A stretch of DNA of 64,000 nt from Iningainema tapete BLCC-T55 (GCF_014698965.1 NZ_JACXAE010000093.1:1-64000); one strand, 5' to 3'; positions 42,795 to 52,207 are shown, counted from the stretch's first letter. Made by a program: numbers and translations. Notes: generated from the sequence alone by a model not told the origin.

Positions 42795-43955
42795 TTACTT
42801 AACACCACTTAAAGCTTGAAGGGAATCTTTAACCCGTTGGTTGCGAATTTCACTTTCGTGGGTAATGCAAGCCGCATTGATGATGTCGTCGGCAAAGTTG
42901 ATTTGCAAAGCTTTGTCTTTAATCAGCAGTTGCAGCAACGATGTAAGGTTCTTAGCGTACAATTGGCTGGCATGAACGGGCATCGAAGATGGTAAATTAA
43001 TCGGGCCGATAATTGTAACACCATTCCAGACAATATCTTTACCGGGATCGGTACAGGCGCAGTTACCACCTTGTTCGGCGGCAAGATCGACAATTACCGA
43101 ACCTGGTTTCATTTGTGCCACCATTTCCTCTGTTACCAGAATTGGTGCTTTTTTACCAGGTACTTGGGCTGTAGTAATTACTACATCAGCATTCTTAACG
43201 TGTTCGGTAACAACTTCTTGTGTGCGCTGTTTGCTAGCCTCAGAAATTTCTTTGGCGTAGCCTCCGGCTGCTGTTGTTTCTTCCTCTAGTTTGACTTCAA
43301 CAAATTTTGCCCCCAAGCTTTGTACTTCTTCTTTAACAGCAGGGCGGATATCAAAGGCTTCTACTACTGCTCCCAAGCGTCTGGCGGTTGCTATTGCTTG
43401 TAACCCAGCTACGCCTGCTCCCATGATAAACACTTTTGCTGGGGCGATCGTACCTGCTGCTGTTGTCAACATGGGGAAGTATTTTGGTAATGCTGCTGCT
43501 GCAATCAGTACCGCCTTATAACCGGCGATTGACGCTTGTGATGACAATGCATCAATACTTTGCGCTCTGGTAGTACGGGGGATCAGCTCCATACTGAAAG
43601 CAGTTACTTTGCGTTCTACTAGTTGCTGTGCTACAGATGGATTTCCTAAAGGATTGAGAAATGCGATTAGTACAGCCCCAGGGCGAAGCATGTCAATTTC
43701 CGAGCGTCCGTTTTCTCGCTCTTGGGGTGGGCTAACTTTGAGCAAAATATCTGCTTCGCCCCACAATGTGGTAGTATCAGCAATAATTTTGGCTCCTGCC
43801 TTCTCATAAGCCTCATCACTAAAGAAAGCTCGCTCACCTGCTCCAGCTTCTACCCATACCTCTACACCTTGTTTTACCAATTTGGCAACTGTATCAGGAA
43901 TGAGGGCAACACGGCGTTCACAAACTTCTATTTCTTTGGCAACTGCTAATCTCAT
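42795..43955 (-). CDS. pntA1: NAD(P) transhydrogenase subunit alpha 1
   Basis: Soluble NAD(H)-binding subunit of 386 residues, of the alanine dehydrogenase/PNT family. The N-terminal MRLAVAKE, SSQASIAGYKAVL, and the Rossmann motif VFIMGAGVAGLQAIATARRLG with acidic end of strand (VEAFDIRP) are present. It forms the complex with pntA2 and pntB and binds NAD(H). First gene of the operon; the ribosome site AAGGAG is visible upstream of its ATG. Confidence 0.96.
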   Translation of the reverse strand: MRLAVAKEIEVCERRVALIPDTVAKLVKQGVEVWVEAGAGERAFFSDEAYEKAGAKIIADTTTLWGEADILLKVSPPQERENGRSEIDMLRPGAVLIAFLNPLGNPSVAQQLVERKVTAFSMELIPRTTRAQSIDALSSQASIAGYKAVLIAAAALPKYFPMLTTAAGTIAPAKVFIMGAGVAGLQAIATARRLGAVVEAFDIRPAVKEEVQSLGAKFVEVKLEEETTAAGGYAKEISEASKQRTQEVVTEHVKNADVVITTAQVPGKKAPILVTEEMVAQMKPGSVIVDLAAEQGGNCACTDPGKDIVWNGVTIIGPINLPSSMPVHASQLYAKNLTSLLQLLIKDKALQINFADDIINAACITHESEIRNQRVKDSLQALSGVK

Positions 43956-44532
43956 GAAATCTCCTTGAGATAAATACCTATTATTTGCAAGGTGGGAAAT
44001 TTTTCTAGTGAGGAAGTGTACTCATTCGTGGACGTGACGGCTATTAAACCTGGTTTTTGCCTAGTATATTGAACCATTAGATCGCATTTACTTATCTAGA
44101 CCAAGCCTAATGGCTCTGGCTGGATGTTGCGCTTTAGGCAATTTAAGGAAGGTCTTCTATTGCACATCCTATGTTAATCCCTTGATCTTGCTTGTTTGTC
44201 TTCAACTTCTTTTAGGGATTTAAAAATTTTCTTTTCAATTTTTTACATGGTGCAATATTTTTTAATTCTCAATATCTTATCCCAGTCATGTTTTCATCAT
44301 TCCTGCTGTGATTCAAGCTTTTTTGCTCGACATAGCCCAAGTTTACTAGTGATGACCCAGGCTGTTGTTCAATTTTTACAACAAATGTATTAAATTTAGA
44401 TACACTTAGTTCATATTTTGAAATACAATCCCATCAAAGGACACTTTTTACAGGCGTTCCACGTCTCAAACAGTTAAGTAGTACAGTTTAATTACGAAGC
44501 ACGAGCTGTTATACAGACAAATTTTCTACCCC
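43956..44532. other. Intergenic region between pnt operon and DUF2808 gene
   Basis: About 577 bases between divergent transcription units. AT-rich, no repeated element of the families listed and no RNA gene recognised. It must contain the pnt promoter (reverse) and that of the DUF2808 gene (forward). Confidence 0.5.
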
Positions 44533-44547
44533 ATGAGGAGCTTAACT

Positions 44548-45060
44548 ATGCGACGTTTACTTTCTGCCATAGCTGTTAGTGGCTGTTTGCTAGCTGGGAT
44601 CCCAGCTATTAGCTGGGCGCAGAGTTTACCAGGTTTGACACTATTTAGTGGTGTTAAAGGTGAGAATCAGTTGCAATATCGCTTGGATTTTGGTGGTCAG
44701 ATAAATGGTTGGGATCGTTACAGATTAAGAATTTCTAATAAGAAGCTGAGAATAGCTGTTGCTCATTTTGTCATTAGTTACCCTGAATATTATAAAGGAA
44801 GCTTTGATACCAAGAATGTTGAGGTGAGAGTTAAAGATAAAAAAATTCCTTTGTCTGATGTGAAGTGGGATAAGGATAATCGCGTAATTGAAATTTTCCC
44901 GGCTGAGGCGATTCCCGCAGGTAATAACGTTGAAGTTGTGCTCTCGAATGTGAAAAACCCAGCATCTGGTGGAATTTTCTACTTCAACTGCTCGGTGCAA
45001 TCTCCGGGCGATGTACCATTAACCCGTTACATCGGTACTTGGATTATTAGTATTTCTTAG
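44548..45060 (+). CDS. DUF2808 domain exported protein
   Basis: Protein of 170 residues. The start at 44548 is preferred to the ATG at 44533, because GAGGAG inside the latter's first codons is the ribosome site at the right spacing. A signal peptide (MRRLLSAIAVSGCLLAGIPAISWAQ) is followed by the DUF2808 domain (LTLFSGVKGENQLQYRLDF, then FFYFNCSVQSPGDVP-like end: GIFYFNCSVQSPGDVPLTRYIGTW). DUF2808 proteins are conserved in cyanobacteria and located in the periplasm or envelope; function unknown. A palindrome (P4) follows the stop. Confidence 0.88.
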   Translation: MRRLLSAIAVSGCLLAGIPAISWAQSLPGLTLFSGVKGENQLQYRLDFGGQINGWDRYRLRISNKKLRIAVAHFVISYPEYYKGSFDTKNVEVRVKDKKIPLSDVKWDKDNRVIEIFPAEAIPAGNNVEVVLSNVKNPASGGIFYFNCSVQSPGDVPLTRYIGTWIISIS

Positions 45061-45064
45061 CAAT

Positions 45065-45091
45065 CAGAGACGTTCCATGGAACGTCTCTAC
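45065..45091. repeat. Palindromic repeat P4
   Basis: AGAGACGTTCCA / TGGAACGTCTCT, GTAGAGACG family, after the DUF2808 gene and before rpmH. Confidence 0.85.
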
Positions 45092-45176
45092 AAGGGTTGC
45101 AGACAAATAAGACATATGATATAATTATAAATCGTGATTTTTTATAAAAATCGTCTACAAGTAAGAGGCAAGAATT

Positions 45177-45311
45177 ATGCAAAGAACCTTAGGCGGAACT
45201 AACAGAAAAAGAAAGAGAACTTCTGGATTTAGAGCCAGAATGCGGACACCAGATGGTAGAAACGTGATTAGAGCGCGGCGAAGAAAGGGGCGTCATCGTT
45301 TAAGTGTCTAG
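45177..45311 (+). CDS. rpmH: 50S ribosomal protein L34
   Basis: Peptide of 44 residues starting [20 protein letters not shown] with the family motif [16 protein letters not shown]. Component of the large ribosomal subunit. It is too short for a length cut-off but its whole sequence is diagnostic. It is 8 bases upstream of rnpA, the standard arrangement. Confidence 0.98.
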   Translation: MQRTLGGTNRKRKRTSGFRARMRTPDGRNVIRARRRKGRHRLSV

Positions 45312-45319
45312 TTGCAGTT

Positions 45320-45742
45320 GTGGCTCTGCCCAAAGCATATCGGCTAAAATCCCGAAAAGATTTCCAGGCAGTTTTCACTGAAGGAATTCGTCGTCATGGT
45401 TCTCACTTAACATTGAGAGCTTTAAGACCATCAGCAAAAACATCTTCCTCTCAGGATACTGCCCCGAAGATGCCGCCACAAACAGAGCGATCGCATCTTC
45501 CTCCCGTCAAAATTGGTATTACGATTAGCACAAAAGTCAGCAAAAGAGCAGTAGTACGCAACCGGATCAAGCGTCAAATTGCCGCACTCATGTATGGATT
45601 ATTGCCCAAATTATCACCGGGATGGCGGCTAGTAGTTGTTGTAAAACCAACAGCAGCAGAACTTGAGTGCGGAAGCCAACAATTTCTGCAAGAATTAGAG
45701 CAGTTGTTGGCACAAGCGGAGGTGTTCAATGGGCATTCGTGA
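45320..45742 (+). CDS. rnpA: Ribonuclease P protein component
   Basis: Protein of 140 residues from GTG 45320, the basic protein subunit of RNase P that helps mature tRNA 5' ends. It has the RNR-like motif KRAVVRNRIKRQIA (about residue 85-98) and the N-terminal LKSRKDFQAVF. A low-complexity insertion (about 38-60, SAKTSSSQDTAPKMPP) lies between strands, as is often seen in cyanobacteria. It overlaps the next gene by 14 bases. Confidence 0.97.
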   Translation: MALPKAYRLKSRKDFQAVFTEGIRRHGSHLTLRALRPSAKTSSSQDTAPKMPPQTERSHLPPVKIGITISTKVSKRAVVRNRIKRQIAALMYGLLPKLSPGWRLVVVVKPTAAELECGSQQFLQELEQLLAQAEVFNGHS

Positions 45743-46121
45743 AGAAGTTTATTTTGAAGGTGGGCCTCATATTGGGGATCTAATTATCAATATCCTCATT
45801 GGATTAACTATAGTGGGCTTACCCTTGACTGTGGGCGCAATTGTGAGAGCATTGTGGCTACGCTTTCGCATTACCGATCGCCGAGTTTCCGTAACAGGCG
45901 GATGGCAAGGACGCGATCGCTCTGACGTAATCTACTCAGAAATTGTCAAAATCGTTAAAGTTCCCCGTGGTATTGGCATGTGGGGAGATATGGTACTAAC
46001 TTTAAGAGATGGTAGTCGTCTGGAAATGCGGGCTATTCCCAAGTTTCGGGAAATCTACGACTATATTGAAGAAAAAGTTGCAGCAAAAAACCCCAACTAC
46101 AGCAGTGGAGCAAAGAAATAG
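45729..46121 (+). CDS. PH domain membrane protein
   Basis: Protein of 130 residues with a membrane hairpin (about 14-44, IINILIGLTIVGLPLTVGAI) followed by a bacterial PH-like domain (RITDRRVSVTGGWQGRDRSDVIYSEI, LRDGSRLEMRAIP). This small gene regularly lies between rnpA and yidC in cyanobacteria. It overlaps rnpA by 14 bases. Function unknown; membrane insertion-related context. Confidence 0.85.
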   Translation: MGIREEVYFEGGPHIGDLIINILIGLTIVGLPLTVGAIVRALWLRFRITDRRVSVTGGWQGRDRSDVIYSEIVKIVKVPRGIGMWGDMVLTLRDGSRLEMRAIPKFREIYDYIEEKVAAKNPNYSSGAKK

Positions 46122-46242
46122 CTCCCCTGCTCTGTTTCCTCTTTGTGCGGCTATCCGTAGTGTGACTATAGTCGCACCTCAATCACGATTTAGATAAATT
46201 AGATTCAGTTAAATTACATTACCTCGGTTGAATTGGTGAATA

Positions 46243-47388
46243 ATGGACTTTGGTATCGGGTTCCTCTCAAATAATGTAATGCTGCCAATCATAGACTTGT
46301 TCTATAGCATTGTGCCTAGCTATGGATTGGCAATTGTGGCATTAACATTATTAATTCGCTTTGCGCTCTATCCTTTGAGTGCAGGCTCAATTCGCAACAT
46401 GCGACGGATGCGCGTTGTACAACCGCTAATGCAAAAGCGGATGCAAGAAATCAAAGAGCGCTATAAAGACGATCCGCAAAAACAGCAAGAGGAAATGCTC
46501 AGCGTCCAAAAAGAATTTGGCAATCCATTAGCTGGATGTTTTCCCTTACTGTTGCAGATGCCAGTTTTGTTAGCGCTATTTGCTACATTACGGGGATCGC
46601 CTTTTGCCTCAGTTAACTACAATTTAAATTTACAAATTTTACCTACTGAACAAATCGAACGAATTCAACCCCAAGCCTTTGCGACTCCTCCCCAAAACGT
46701 TTACATTGCTGAAGGGGAACACGTTCAGGTAAGTGCTATTCTTCCCGGAGGTAATAAATTAGCGGTAGGAGAACACACCAAGATTGTGTATCAAACTACC
46801 GTTGGCAAGCCATTTCAGGAACTTTTGGCAGAACATCCTGAAACTAAATTAATCCCCGAATGGAAAATTACCAAAGGGGAAGACAGGATCAAAATAGATC
46901 CCGAAGGTAACATAGAAGCTTTGCAACCGGGAGATGTAACAATTCAAGCAACAGTTCCCGGATTAGCCTCAAACCAAGGATTTTTGTTCATTGATGCTTT
47001 AGGCAGAGTAGGTGCAATTGATCCAGACGGCACAATCCACTGGGATATTGTCTCAATGGTTGTCTTGTTTGGAATCACCCTCTACGTTAGCCAAGTACTT
47101 TCTGGGCAGAATTCTACAAGTGCCAACCCACAGCAAGACACAGTAAACAAAATCACTCCAGTTATATTTTCCGGAATGTTTTTGTTCTTCCCCTTACCTG
47201 CTGGGGTGCTGATGTATATGGTTATAGGTAACATTTTCCAAACTCTACAAACCTATATCCTCTCTCGCGAACCTTTGCCAGAGGAATTACAAAAAATTGT
47301 AGAGCAACAAGAAAAAGAGGCAGAAGGCACACAACAAAAAGCGTTGCCATTTGAACCAAAAAGTTCTAAGAAAAAGGCTACAGGTTAA
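46243..47388 (+). CDS. yidC: Membrane protein insertase YidC/Alb3/Oxa1
   Basis: Insertase of 381 residues that inserts membrane proteins, including photosynthetic ones, with or without Sec. Membrane segments lie at about 5-40, 100-120, 265-285 and 300-335. The cyanobacterial type has a periplasmic insertion between the first two helical regions and lacks the large E. coli P1 domain: [24 protein letters not shown] is the coiled coil, and [16 protein letters not shown] the second helix. The hydrophilic groove Arg is expected in [13 protein letters not shown]. It abuts jag: the last base of its TAA is the first of the jag ATG. Confidence 0.96.
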   Translation: MDFGIGFLSNNVMLPIIDLFYSIVPSYGLAIVALTLLIRFALYPLSAGSIRNMRRMRVVQPLMQKRMQEIKERYKDDPQKQQEEMLSVQKEFGNPLAGCFPLLLQMPVLLALFATLRGSPFASVNYNLNLQILPTEQIERIQPQAFATPPQNVYIAEGEHVQVSAILPGGNKLAVGEHTKIVYQTTVGKPFQELLAEHPETKLIPEWKITKGEDRIKIDPEGNIEALQPGDVTIQATVPGLASNQGFLFIDALGRVGAIDPDGTIHWDIVSMVVLFGITLYVSQVLSGQNSTSANPQQDTVNKITPVIFSGMFLFFPLPAGVLMYMVIGNIFQTLQTYILSREPLPEELQKIVEQQEKEAEGTQQKALPFEPKSSKKKATG

Positions 47389-47909
47389 TGATGACCGATA
47401 CTCGGATGCAAAGAGGTGAAGAGTGGTTAAAAACACTCCTGCAACTAACTGGCGTATCTGTTGAGATTAAGAGCGAGTTGGAAACAAACACTTTTGGTTA
47501 CGGGGATACTCAAGAACCAGAACCAGATAGCTACTGGTTGACAATTGATGACAGTAACCTCACGCCAGAACAAATTCGGACTTTTATTGGTTCCGATGGT
47601 TCAGTGCTAGATGCCATTCAGTATTTAGCTAATTCTATTCTCAATTTGAACCAAGCATATGAGCAGCAAGCTTCTTACACTGTTGAGTTGAATGGCTACC
47701 GTGTCAAGAGACAAGCGGAAATTCGTGATATGGCTTTATCAGCCGCCGAACAAGTACGTTCCTCTGGGCAAGAAGTAGAAATTAAATCCCTCAGTTCGGC
47801 AGAGCGTCGTCAAATCCATACCTTTTTAAAGGACTTTGATGATTTGGAAACTTTCAGCCGAGGCAAAGAACCTCACCGTCATCTAGTTGTACGCCGTGGA
47901 TTCAGATAG
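47388..47909 (+). CDS. jag: Jag/KhpB family RNA-binding protein (KH-R3H)
   Basis: RNA-binding protein of 173 residues. A KH-type domain (about 55-115, FIGSDGSVLDAIQYLANSIL) and an R3H domain (about 120-172, SSAERRQIHTFLKDF, then SRGKEPHRHLVVRRG) are visible; the KhpB N-terminal Jag domain appears short. Known partners bind sRNA/mRNA in other bacteria. Start TAATG overlap with yidC; a second ATG follows at once. Palindrome P5 begins directly at its stop codon. Confidence 0.92.
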   Translation: MMTDTRMQRGEEWLKTLLQLTGVSVEIKSELETNTFGYGDTQEPEPDSYWLTIDDSNLTPEQIRTFIGSDGSVLDAIQYLANSILNLNQAYEQQASYTVELNGYRVKRQAEIRDMALSAAEQVRSSGQEVEIKSLSSAERRQIHTFLKDFDDLETFSRGKEPHRHLVVRRGFR

Positions 47910-47935
47910 TAGAGACGCCCCGGTGGGGCGTCTCC
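47909..47935. repeat. Palindromic repeat P5
   Basis: GTAGAGACGCCCC-GGT-GGGGCGTCTCC; it overlaps the final base of the jag stop codon. Confidence 0.8.
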
Positions 47936-48068
47936 GTCTCCAAACAATTCGGCAATCCGAATCAAATAATTCTTAAAAGTGCATAGTAAAAAAGCTAAAC
48001 TTAAAGATGTATTTTCAGCCGAGCGCTGATGATAGATAAATTTCAAGTGAGGATGTCTCACAAATCCT

Positions 48069-48575
48069 ATGGACGCAATTTTTATTCCGCAGCTAACTAA
48101 AGCCCCGGAGCGGACAGAGGAGATTCAGGTTCAAGAGTTTCTCCCTGGATTGGAAACTTTAACGCCTGTTCGCGGTAGCTTACGTGTTCAGCACAACGGC
48201 AATTACCTGGAAGTATCCGGTCAAGCAGAAGCAATCATTACTTGCACTTGTAACCGCTGCTTGCAAAATTATAATCATCGTTTGGTTGTTGATACAACAG
48301 AAATTGTCTGGTTAGATGAAGCAGCTAACGAAACAGATAACTTGCCCTTAGAGCGAGAAGTAGCTCTGGAAGATTTGGTAGAAACTCTTTCACCTCACGG
48401 ATATTTTTATCCCAGTGAATGGTTGTATGAGCAAATGTGCTTAGCTATACCCCAACGACAATTATGTGATAACAAGTGTCCTGGTATTCAACCAAGTTCC
48501 GCTAATAATTCCAATCAACCTGTTGATCGCCGTTGGGCTTCTTTGCAAGCTTTGAAAAACCAAATTCAAGGGTGA
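48069..48575 (+). CDS. DUF177/YceD family protein
   Basis: Protein of 168 residues, homolog of YceD, a protein needed for 23S rRNA accumulation in plants and bacteria. Visible conserved parts are SGQAEAIITCTCNRCL (the CxxC-type knuckle) and the C-terminal CDNKCPG. It follows yidC-jag in many cyanobacteria, which fits the ribosome/membrane-biogenesis theme of this cluster. Confidence 0.9.
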   Translation: MDAIFIPQLTKAPERTEEIQVQEFLPGLETLTPVRGSLRVQHNGNYLEVSGQAEAIITCTCNRCLQNYNHRLVVDTTEIVWLDEAANETDNLPLEREVALEDLVETLSPHGYFYPSEWLYEQMCLAIPQRQLCDNKCPGIQPSSANNSNQPVDRRWASLQALKNQIQG

Positions 48576-48606
48576 TTGATTTGTACAAATTGCCCATTCC
48601 AACAAG

Positions 48607-48630
48607 CCCGGTTTCTCCTGCGAAACCGGG
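48607..48630. repeat. CCCGGTTTC hairpin
   Basis: CCCGGTTTC-TCCTGC-GAAACCGGG. A second member with a worn arm is at 52273-52300. Placed after DUF177, it may serve as terminator. Confidence 0.6.
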
Positions 48631-48768
48631 ATAGGCATCTCAATATCCTCAGATCTTGCATCTGCGTTCTTATCCGCCTAGAAATAAATTTCTAGGCTGC
48701 ATAGCTCAAGTAAGAAGACAGCTCACTATATATATCTTTTGTAAATATGTGATTCAGTTAACTACAGT

Positions 48769-48993
48769 TTAATTTCCAGAATATTTGTCAGTCTGAATTG
48801 CTTGCGTATCAGCTCGAATATTTCTAATTTCGGTCATGAGAACTGTAAGCTTGTTATTATTAGACTCAAAATTGCGCTACATCCTTTCAAAATTGCGCTG
48901 ATGATAAGTAACAGTTTCGAGAAAAGCGCTCACCACTAAGCGCATATCAATTAGCTGGTTTTCTATTCTGTCCATCCGGTTGCTTTCTGTCAT
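48769..48993 (-). pseudogene. Small coiled-coil protein gene with one in-frame stop
   Basis: The frame from ATG 48993 gives MTESNRMDRIENQLIDMRL and continues to a TAG after codon 38. It then goes on in the same frame (RNFESNNNKLTVLMTEI, then RADTQAIQTDKY) to TAA. The pattern is that of the small cyanobacterial MTESNR-type coiled-coil proteins, whose function is unknown. The stop sits between two copies of CGCAATTTTGA, so it is a single base change or slippage away from an intact gene. Confidence 0.6.
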
Positions 48994-49303
48994 TGTTTAA
49001 GGAGTCAATAGCAGAGTCTGGCTATTTCTATACACGATCGCCATGTACTCAAGTACAGGGCTGCATAGCTCAAGTCGGTTAAAACCGACTAAACAGTTGC
49101 TTTTTAGTGCATTAAAACGGACTTAAGCTGTCCAGCCCAGAACTGCAGTTCTAGGCGGATTGCTGGGAATTAGCGAATTTTTAACCCATCTATAACCTAA
49201 CTGTCATCAACAATCCGGTATTCTAATTTACTGACTCGAATGGCATGGGCAGGGGCTAACAATCAATGCGCTTGCGAAACCAAAGAATAATTAAGGATTA
49301 TAA

Positions 49304-50449
49304 ATGATGACAAATAGCTACCCAGTGTTTCAACGTATCACCAATGCACGTTTGCTACGTAAAATGTGCTTAATAGCACTGACTGTACCGTTCCTAGCAA
49401 GTTCTACAATGGCTACTGCCAGCAAGAACAAGAACGAGAGTGAGAACAAGTCATACGCGATCGGACTTTGGGGCGATTTACCATACTCAGATATACAGGC
49501 GACGACGGGAGTCCCGAACTTGATTGCTGACATGAACGCGCAAAACCTTGCCTTCACAGCCCACAATGGCGACTTGAAAGCGGGCAACTCTACACCCAAC
49601 TCGATCACGCCGACTACCTGCGACGATGCTCTCTACACCCAGTCGCTCGGCTACTTCAATGCCCTGAAAGCACCAGCAGTCTTCACACCAGGTGACAACG
49701 ATTGGACAGACTGCGATCGCCCCTCCAACGGTGGATTCAACTCCCGCGAACGCCTTGACTACGAGCGTCAGGTATTCTTCAGTACGAATTTTACCCTTGG
49801 ACAGCGTCAACTAGCCCAAGAGGTGCAAACCTCCGCATCATGCCTGAGTGCAAACAACACTGCTGTACCCTGTGTTGAGAACCGCCGTTGGAAAGTCGGT
49901 AAGGTTACTTATGCCACACTCAATGTCCAGGGTTCGTGCAACAACCTATGCGACACTGCACCTGATCCCGAAGAGTACGAAGCGCGAAACGCAGCTAATA
50001 TTGCATGGTTGAAAGAAACTTTCCGAGTGGCAAAAGCAGACAATTCGGTAGCAGTCATGTTGATCTCCCAAGGCAATCCAGGATGGGATCTCAGCGATCC
50101 TACTAGAGCACCTGTGCGCGATCCGAAGACACTTGCCCAAACCGATGGGCAGCCTGATGGGTTCCAGAGCTATTTATTAGCATTGCGCGATGAGGTAATT
50201 GCTTTCCGTAAACCAGTTGCTTACGTACACGGTGACTCGCACTACTTCCGCATTGACAAACCATTTCAGGATGCTCAAGGCAGACGCCTTGAGAACTTCA
50301 CTCGTGTCGAGACATTTGGCAACAGTGCAGCGAACGATAACAACGATGTGCAATGGCTGAAGGTAACCGTAAAACCCAACAGCCGAGAGGTTTTTTCCTA
50401 TCAGCCACAGATTGTTCCCAGCAATCGAGTAGCAGTTCCGTCTCCTTGA
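49304..50449 (+). CDS. Exported metallophosphoesterase-like protein
   Basis: Protein of 381 residues with an N-terminal hydrophobic export signal (about 17-42, ending ATASK). The calcineurin-like fold is shown by GLWGDLPYSD, AHNGDLKAG, TPGDNDWTDC and HGDSHYFR, in the order of the metal-binding loops, with DLPY in place of the usual DxH in the first. It would hydrolyse phosphate esters in the periplasm or outside. Alternative start Met2 is equivalent. GC content in this gene is visibly higher than in its neighbours (many CCAAC/GCGAAC codons), which may point to transfer. Confidence 0.8.
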   Translation: MMTNSYPVFQRITNARLLRKMCLIALTVPFLASSTMATASKNKNESENKSYAIGLWGDLPYSDIQATTGVPNLIADMNAQNLAFTAHNGDLKAGNSTPNSITPTTCDDALYTQSLGYFNALKAPAVFTPGDNDWTDCDRPSNGGFNSRERLDYERQVFFSTNFTLGQRQLAQEVQTSASCLSANNTAVPCVENRRWKVGKVTYATLNVQGSCNNLCDTAPDPEEYEARNAANIAWLKETFRVAKADNSVAVMLISQGNPGWDLSDPTRAPVRDPKTLAQTDGQPDGFQSYLLALRDEVIAFRKPVAYVHGDSHYFRIDKPFQDAQGRRLENFTRVETFGNSAANDNNDVQWLKVTVKPNSREVFSYQPQIVPSNRVAVPSP

Positions 50450-50518
50450 TGTCACATGCACATAAGTAGGTTGGGACAAATAATCGTTTTCACACATCTG
50501 ATCTCTCCAACCCCCCCA

Positions 50519-50541
50519 ACCCCCCCTTATTAAGGGGGGGT
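50519..50541. repeat. CCCCCC / GGGGGG hairpin repeat
   Basis: ACCCCCCTTATTAAGGGGGGG, the second member of the family seen at 40779. Located after the phosphoesterase gene; possible terminator. Confidence 0.6.
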
Positions 50542-50590
50542 AAGAGGGGATCGTATGTAGCCAGTTTTTGGAGAAACGGTATAACTCTTT

Positions 50591-50642
50591 TAGTCCGTTT
50601 TAAGGGACTTGAGCTACTAGCCTTGAACTTCAGTTCAAGGCT
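50591..50642. repeat. Dispersed double-hairpin repeat (AGTCCG... / TTGAACTTCAGTTCAA)
   Basis: TAGTCCGTTTTAAGGGACTT followed by GAGCTACTAG and CCTTGAACTTCAGTTCAAGG: two adjacent hairpins. Related words are found at 49110-49160 and 52570-52590. Here it provides the stop codon and last codons of the glycosyltransferase gene at 50630. Confidence 0.7.
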
Positions 50643-52207
50643 TTCCATAAACCCAACTCAGTGGGGTAAATATCTTTCTCTATTTTGTAGTGCTGTTTCT
50701 CCAATTTATACTGTAGTGTTGTTGAGAGAGGATTGGTGGGAGAATTATATAAAAAAATATCAGTAAAACCAGGAGAAATTTGGAGCGGGTTTGACTGTTT
50801 CAAAAATTGAAATCTTACTTTTGGTTCCAGCCAATAACTTAAAGATAGTTCACTTGCTAAAGACCAAATTCCGTCACAAGAACTAATTATTAGTGGACGG
50901 GTAGTCTGATTGATAATATTAACTACTTGAGGAGTATACAAACCGCTATATTTAAGCCACCAAGTTTCTGCTTGAGAACTGATTGCACAAGATATAACTC
51001 CAGATGATATCAGCGCAACTGTAATAAGTTGCCACGTTCTGATCGAAATGGAACTCATCTTTGTCGCTAAACAGTAAGCAACAGCTAGCTGAATACCCAA
51101 ATAAGCTGGGATGAGATACCGAGGAGATTGCGATCGCACCCCGCCCAAAATTACATCTGGTATGATCAAAGGTAGCGCTGTCACACCAATTAATGTTAAG
51201 ACAAATAACCAAATTTGCTTAGGAGTATTACGACATAGAAAATAAATTGAATATCCTACTAAAATTAAGCTGAGTAAAATCGAAACACCTATAATAATTT
51301 TCCAAACAAAGTTATTATTTTTATGAAATAACTCATAACCCAAGTCAATAAAAAAATGGCTAAGATTGATCCCCCATATCATTATTAGTTTGAACAGCGA
51401 AATCTTCTTATCTGTCCAACTGATTGTATTTTTAAATTGTTCTGAATGAGTAATAACCACTAAAACCCAAGGTAGGAAAGCTAAAGCTCCCAATAAAGAA
51501 GCCCCCAGATAAGCAATAACCTTCTTGCTGAATCGAAATTTTTCGTAAGTAATTATATAAATACCATGAGCAATTGTCACAAACCCAGAAAACAAAAATG
51601 TATATAATCCTAATGCCACTGTTACTGTATACATTCCCCAACTAAGCTTTGTGTTGATTCGCATTGACCTGAGTACAGTTGCACTTGACAGTAAAATTGT
51701 CACAATCCACAAACTGTACTCTCGTGCTTCCTGTGCATACAACACATGAAAAGGCGACACAGCCAGCAGCATCACGGCTACCCATCCAATCAGTGATGAC
51801 TTAAATAATTCCACGCATAGCCAATATATGCATGGAAACGCTAGTAAACTAATCACTGCAGACAAACTTCTGATTACCGCGACTGAACTGCCAAAATTTT
51901 GCACCCAAAATCGCGTCATTAAATAATATAGTGGAGGATGTTGAGGATCTTCTACTGCCAAAGATTTAATAGTATCTGTTAAGGTTTTTCCTGGAGCAGG
52001 ATGCTGATATTTCTGTAAATCTTCGATACTAGTTGCATTACCATTGCAAAGTCCAACTACTTCTGACATTGTGTAGCCAGAAGTCCTTAATGATGTATAA
52101 GTTTCATCAAACCAATAAACTTTTTTGTCCAGATTGACAAAGCGAAAAAATATACCAATGATTATCACAGCGATCGCCAAAAACTTGAACCCAGTTTTAG
52201 GAATCAT
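50630..52207 (-). CDS. Glycosyltransferase family 39-like membrane protein
   Basis: Protein of about 525 residues from Met 52207 (MIPKTGFKF); the frame runs on to 52255 with a less likely start. It has about twelve membrane helices. The first periplasmic loop contains VYWFDETYTS, where Asp-Glu is the catalytic acid pair of ArnT/PMT-like (GT39) enzymes that transfer sugars from lipid-linked donors. HPPLYYLMTRFWVQ is the second family motif. It is related to the protein at 57474 over the whole length. The last residues derive from a dispersed repeat. Acceptor unknown, probably envelope polysaccharide or protein. Confidence 0.88.
   Translation of the reverse strand: MIPKTGFKFLAIAVIIIGIFFRFVNLDKKVYWFDETYTSLRTSGYTMSEVVGLCNGNATSIEDLQKYQHPAPGKTLTDTIKSLAVEDPQHPPLYYLMTRFWVQNFGSSVAVIRSLSAVISLLAFPCIYWLCVELFKSSLIGWVAVMLLAVSPFHVLYAQEAREYSLWIVTILLSSATVLRSMRINTKLSWGMYTVTVALGLYTFLFSGFVTIAHGIYIITYEKFRFSKKVIAYLGASLLGALAFLPWVLVVITHSEQFKNTISWTDKKISLFKLIMIWGINLSHFFIDLGYELFHKNNNFVWKIIIGVSILLSLILVGYSIYFLCRNTPKQIWLFVLTLIGVTALPLIIPDVILGGVRSQSPRYLIPAYLGIQLAVAYCLATKMSSISIRTWQLITVALISSGVISCAISSQAETWWLKYSGLYTPQVVNIINQTTRPLIISSCDGIWSLASELSLSYWLEPKVRFQFLKQSNPLQISPGFTDIFLYNSPTNPLSTTLQYKLEKQHYKIEKDIYPTELGLWKALN

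Larger units (their letters stand above)
48576..49303. other. Repeat-rich intergenic region with small broken gene
   Basis: About 728 bases with several short hairpins. CCTAGAAATAAATTTCTAGG (48677-48696), TAAAACCGACT- and ACGGACTTAAGC-type words (49070-49130), and AGAACTGCAGTTCT (49139-49152) belong to dispersed cyanobacterial repeats. The minus strand holds one broken small gene (48769-48993). Otherwise no coding signal. Confidence 0.6.

Noticed and set aside
43956-44532. tRNA or small RNA in the long gap after the pnt operon
   Set aside because: I looked for cloverleaf pairings and a T-loop motif and found none that hold.
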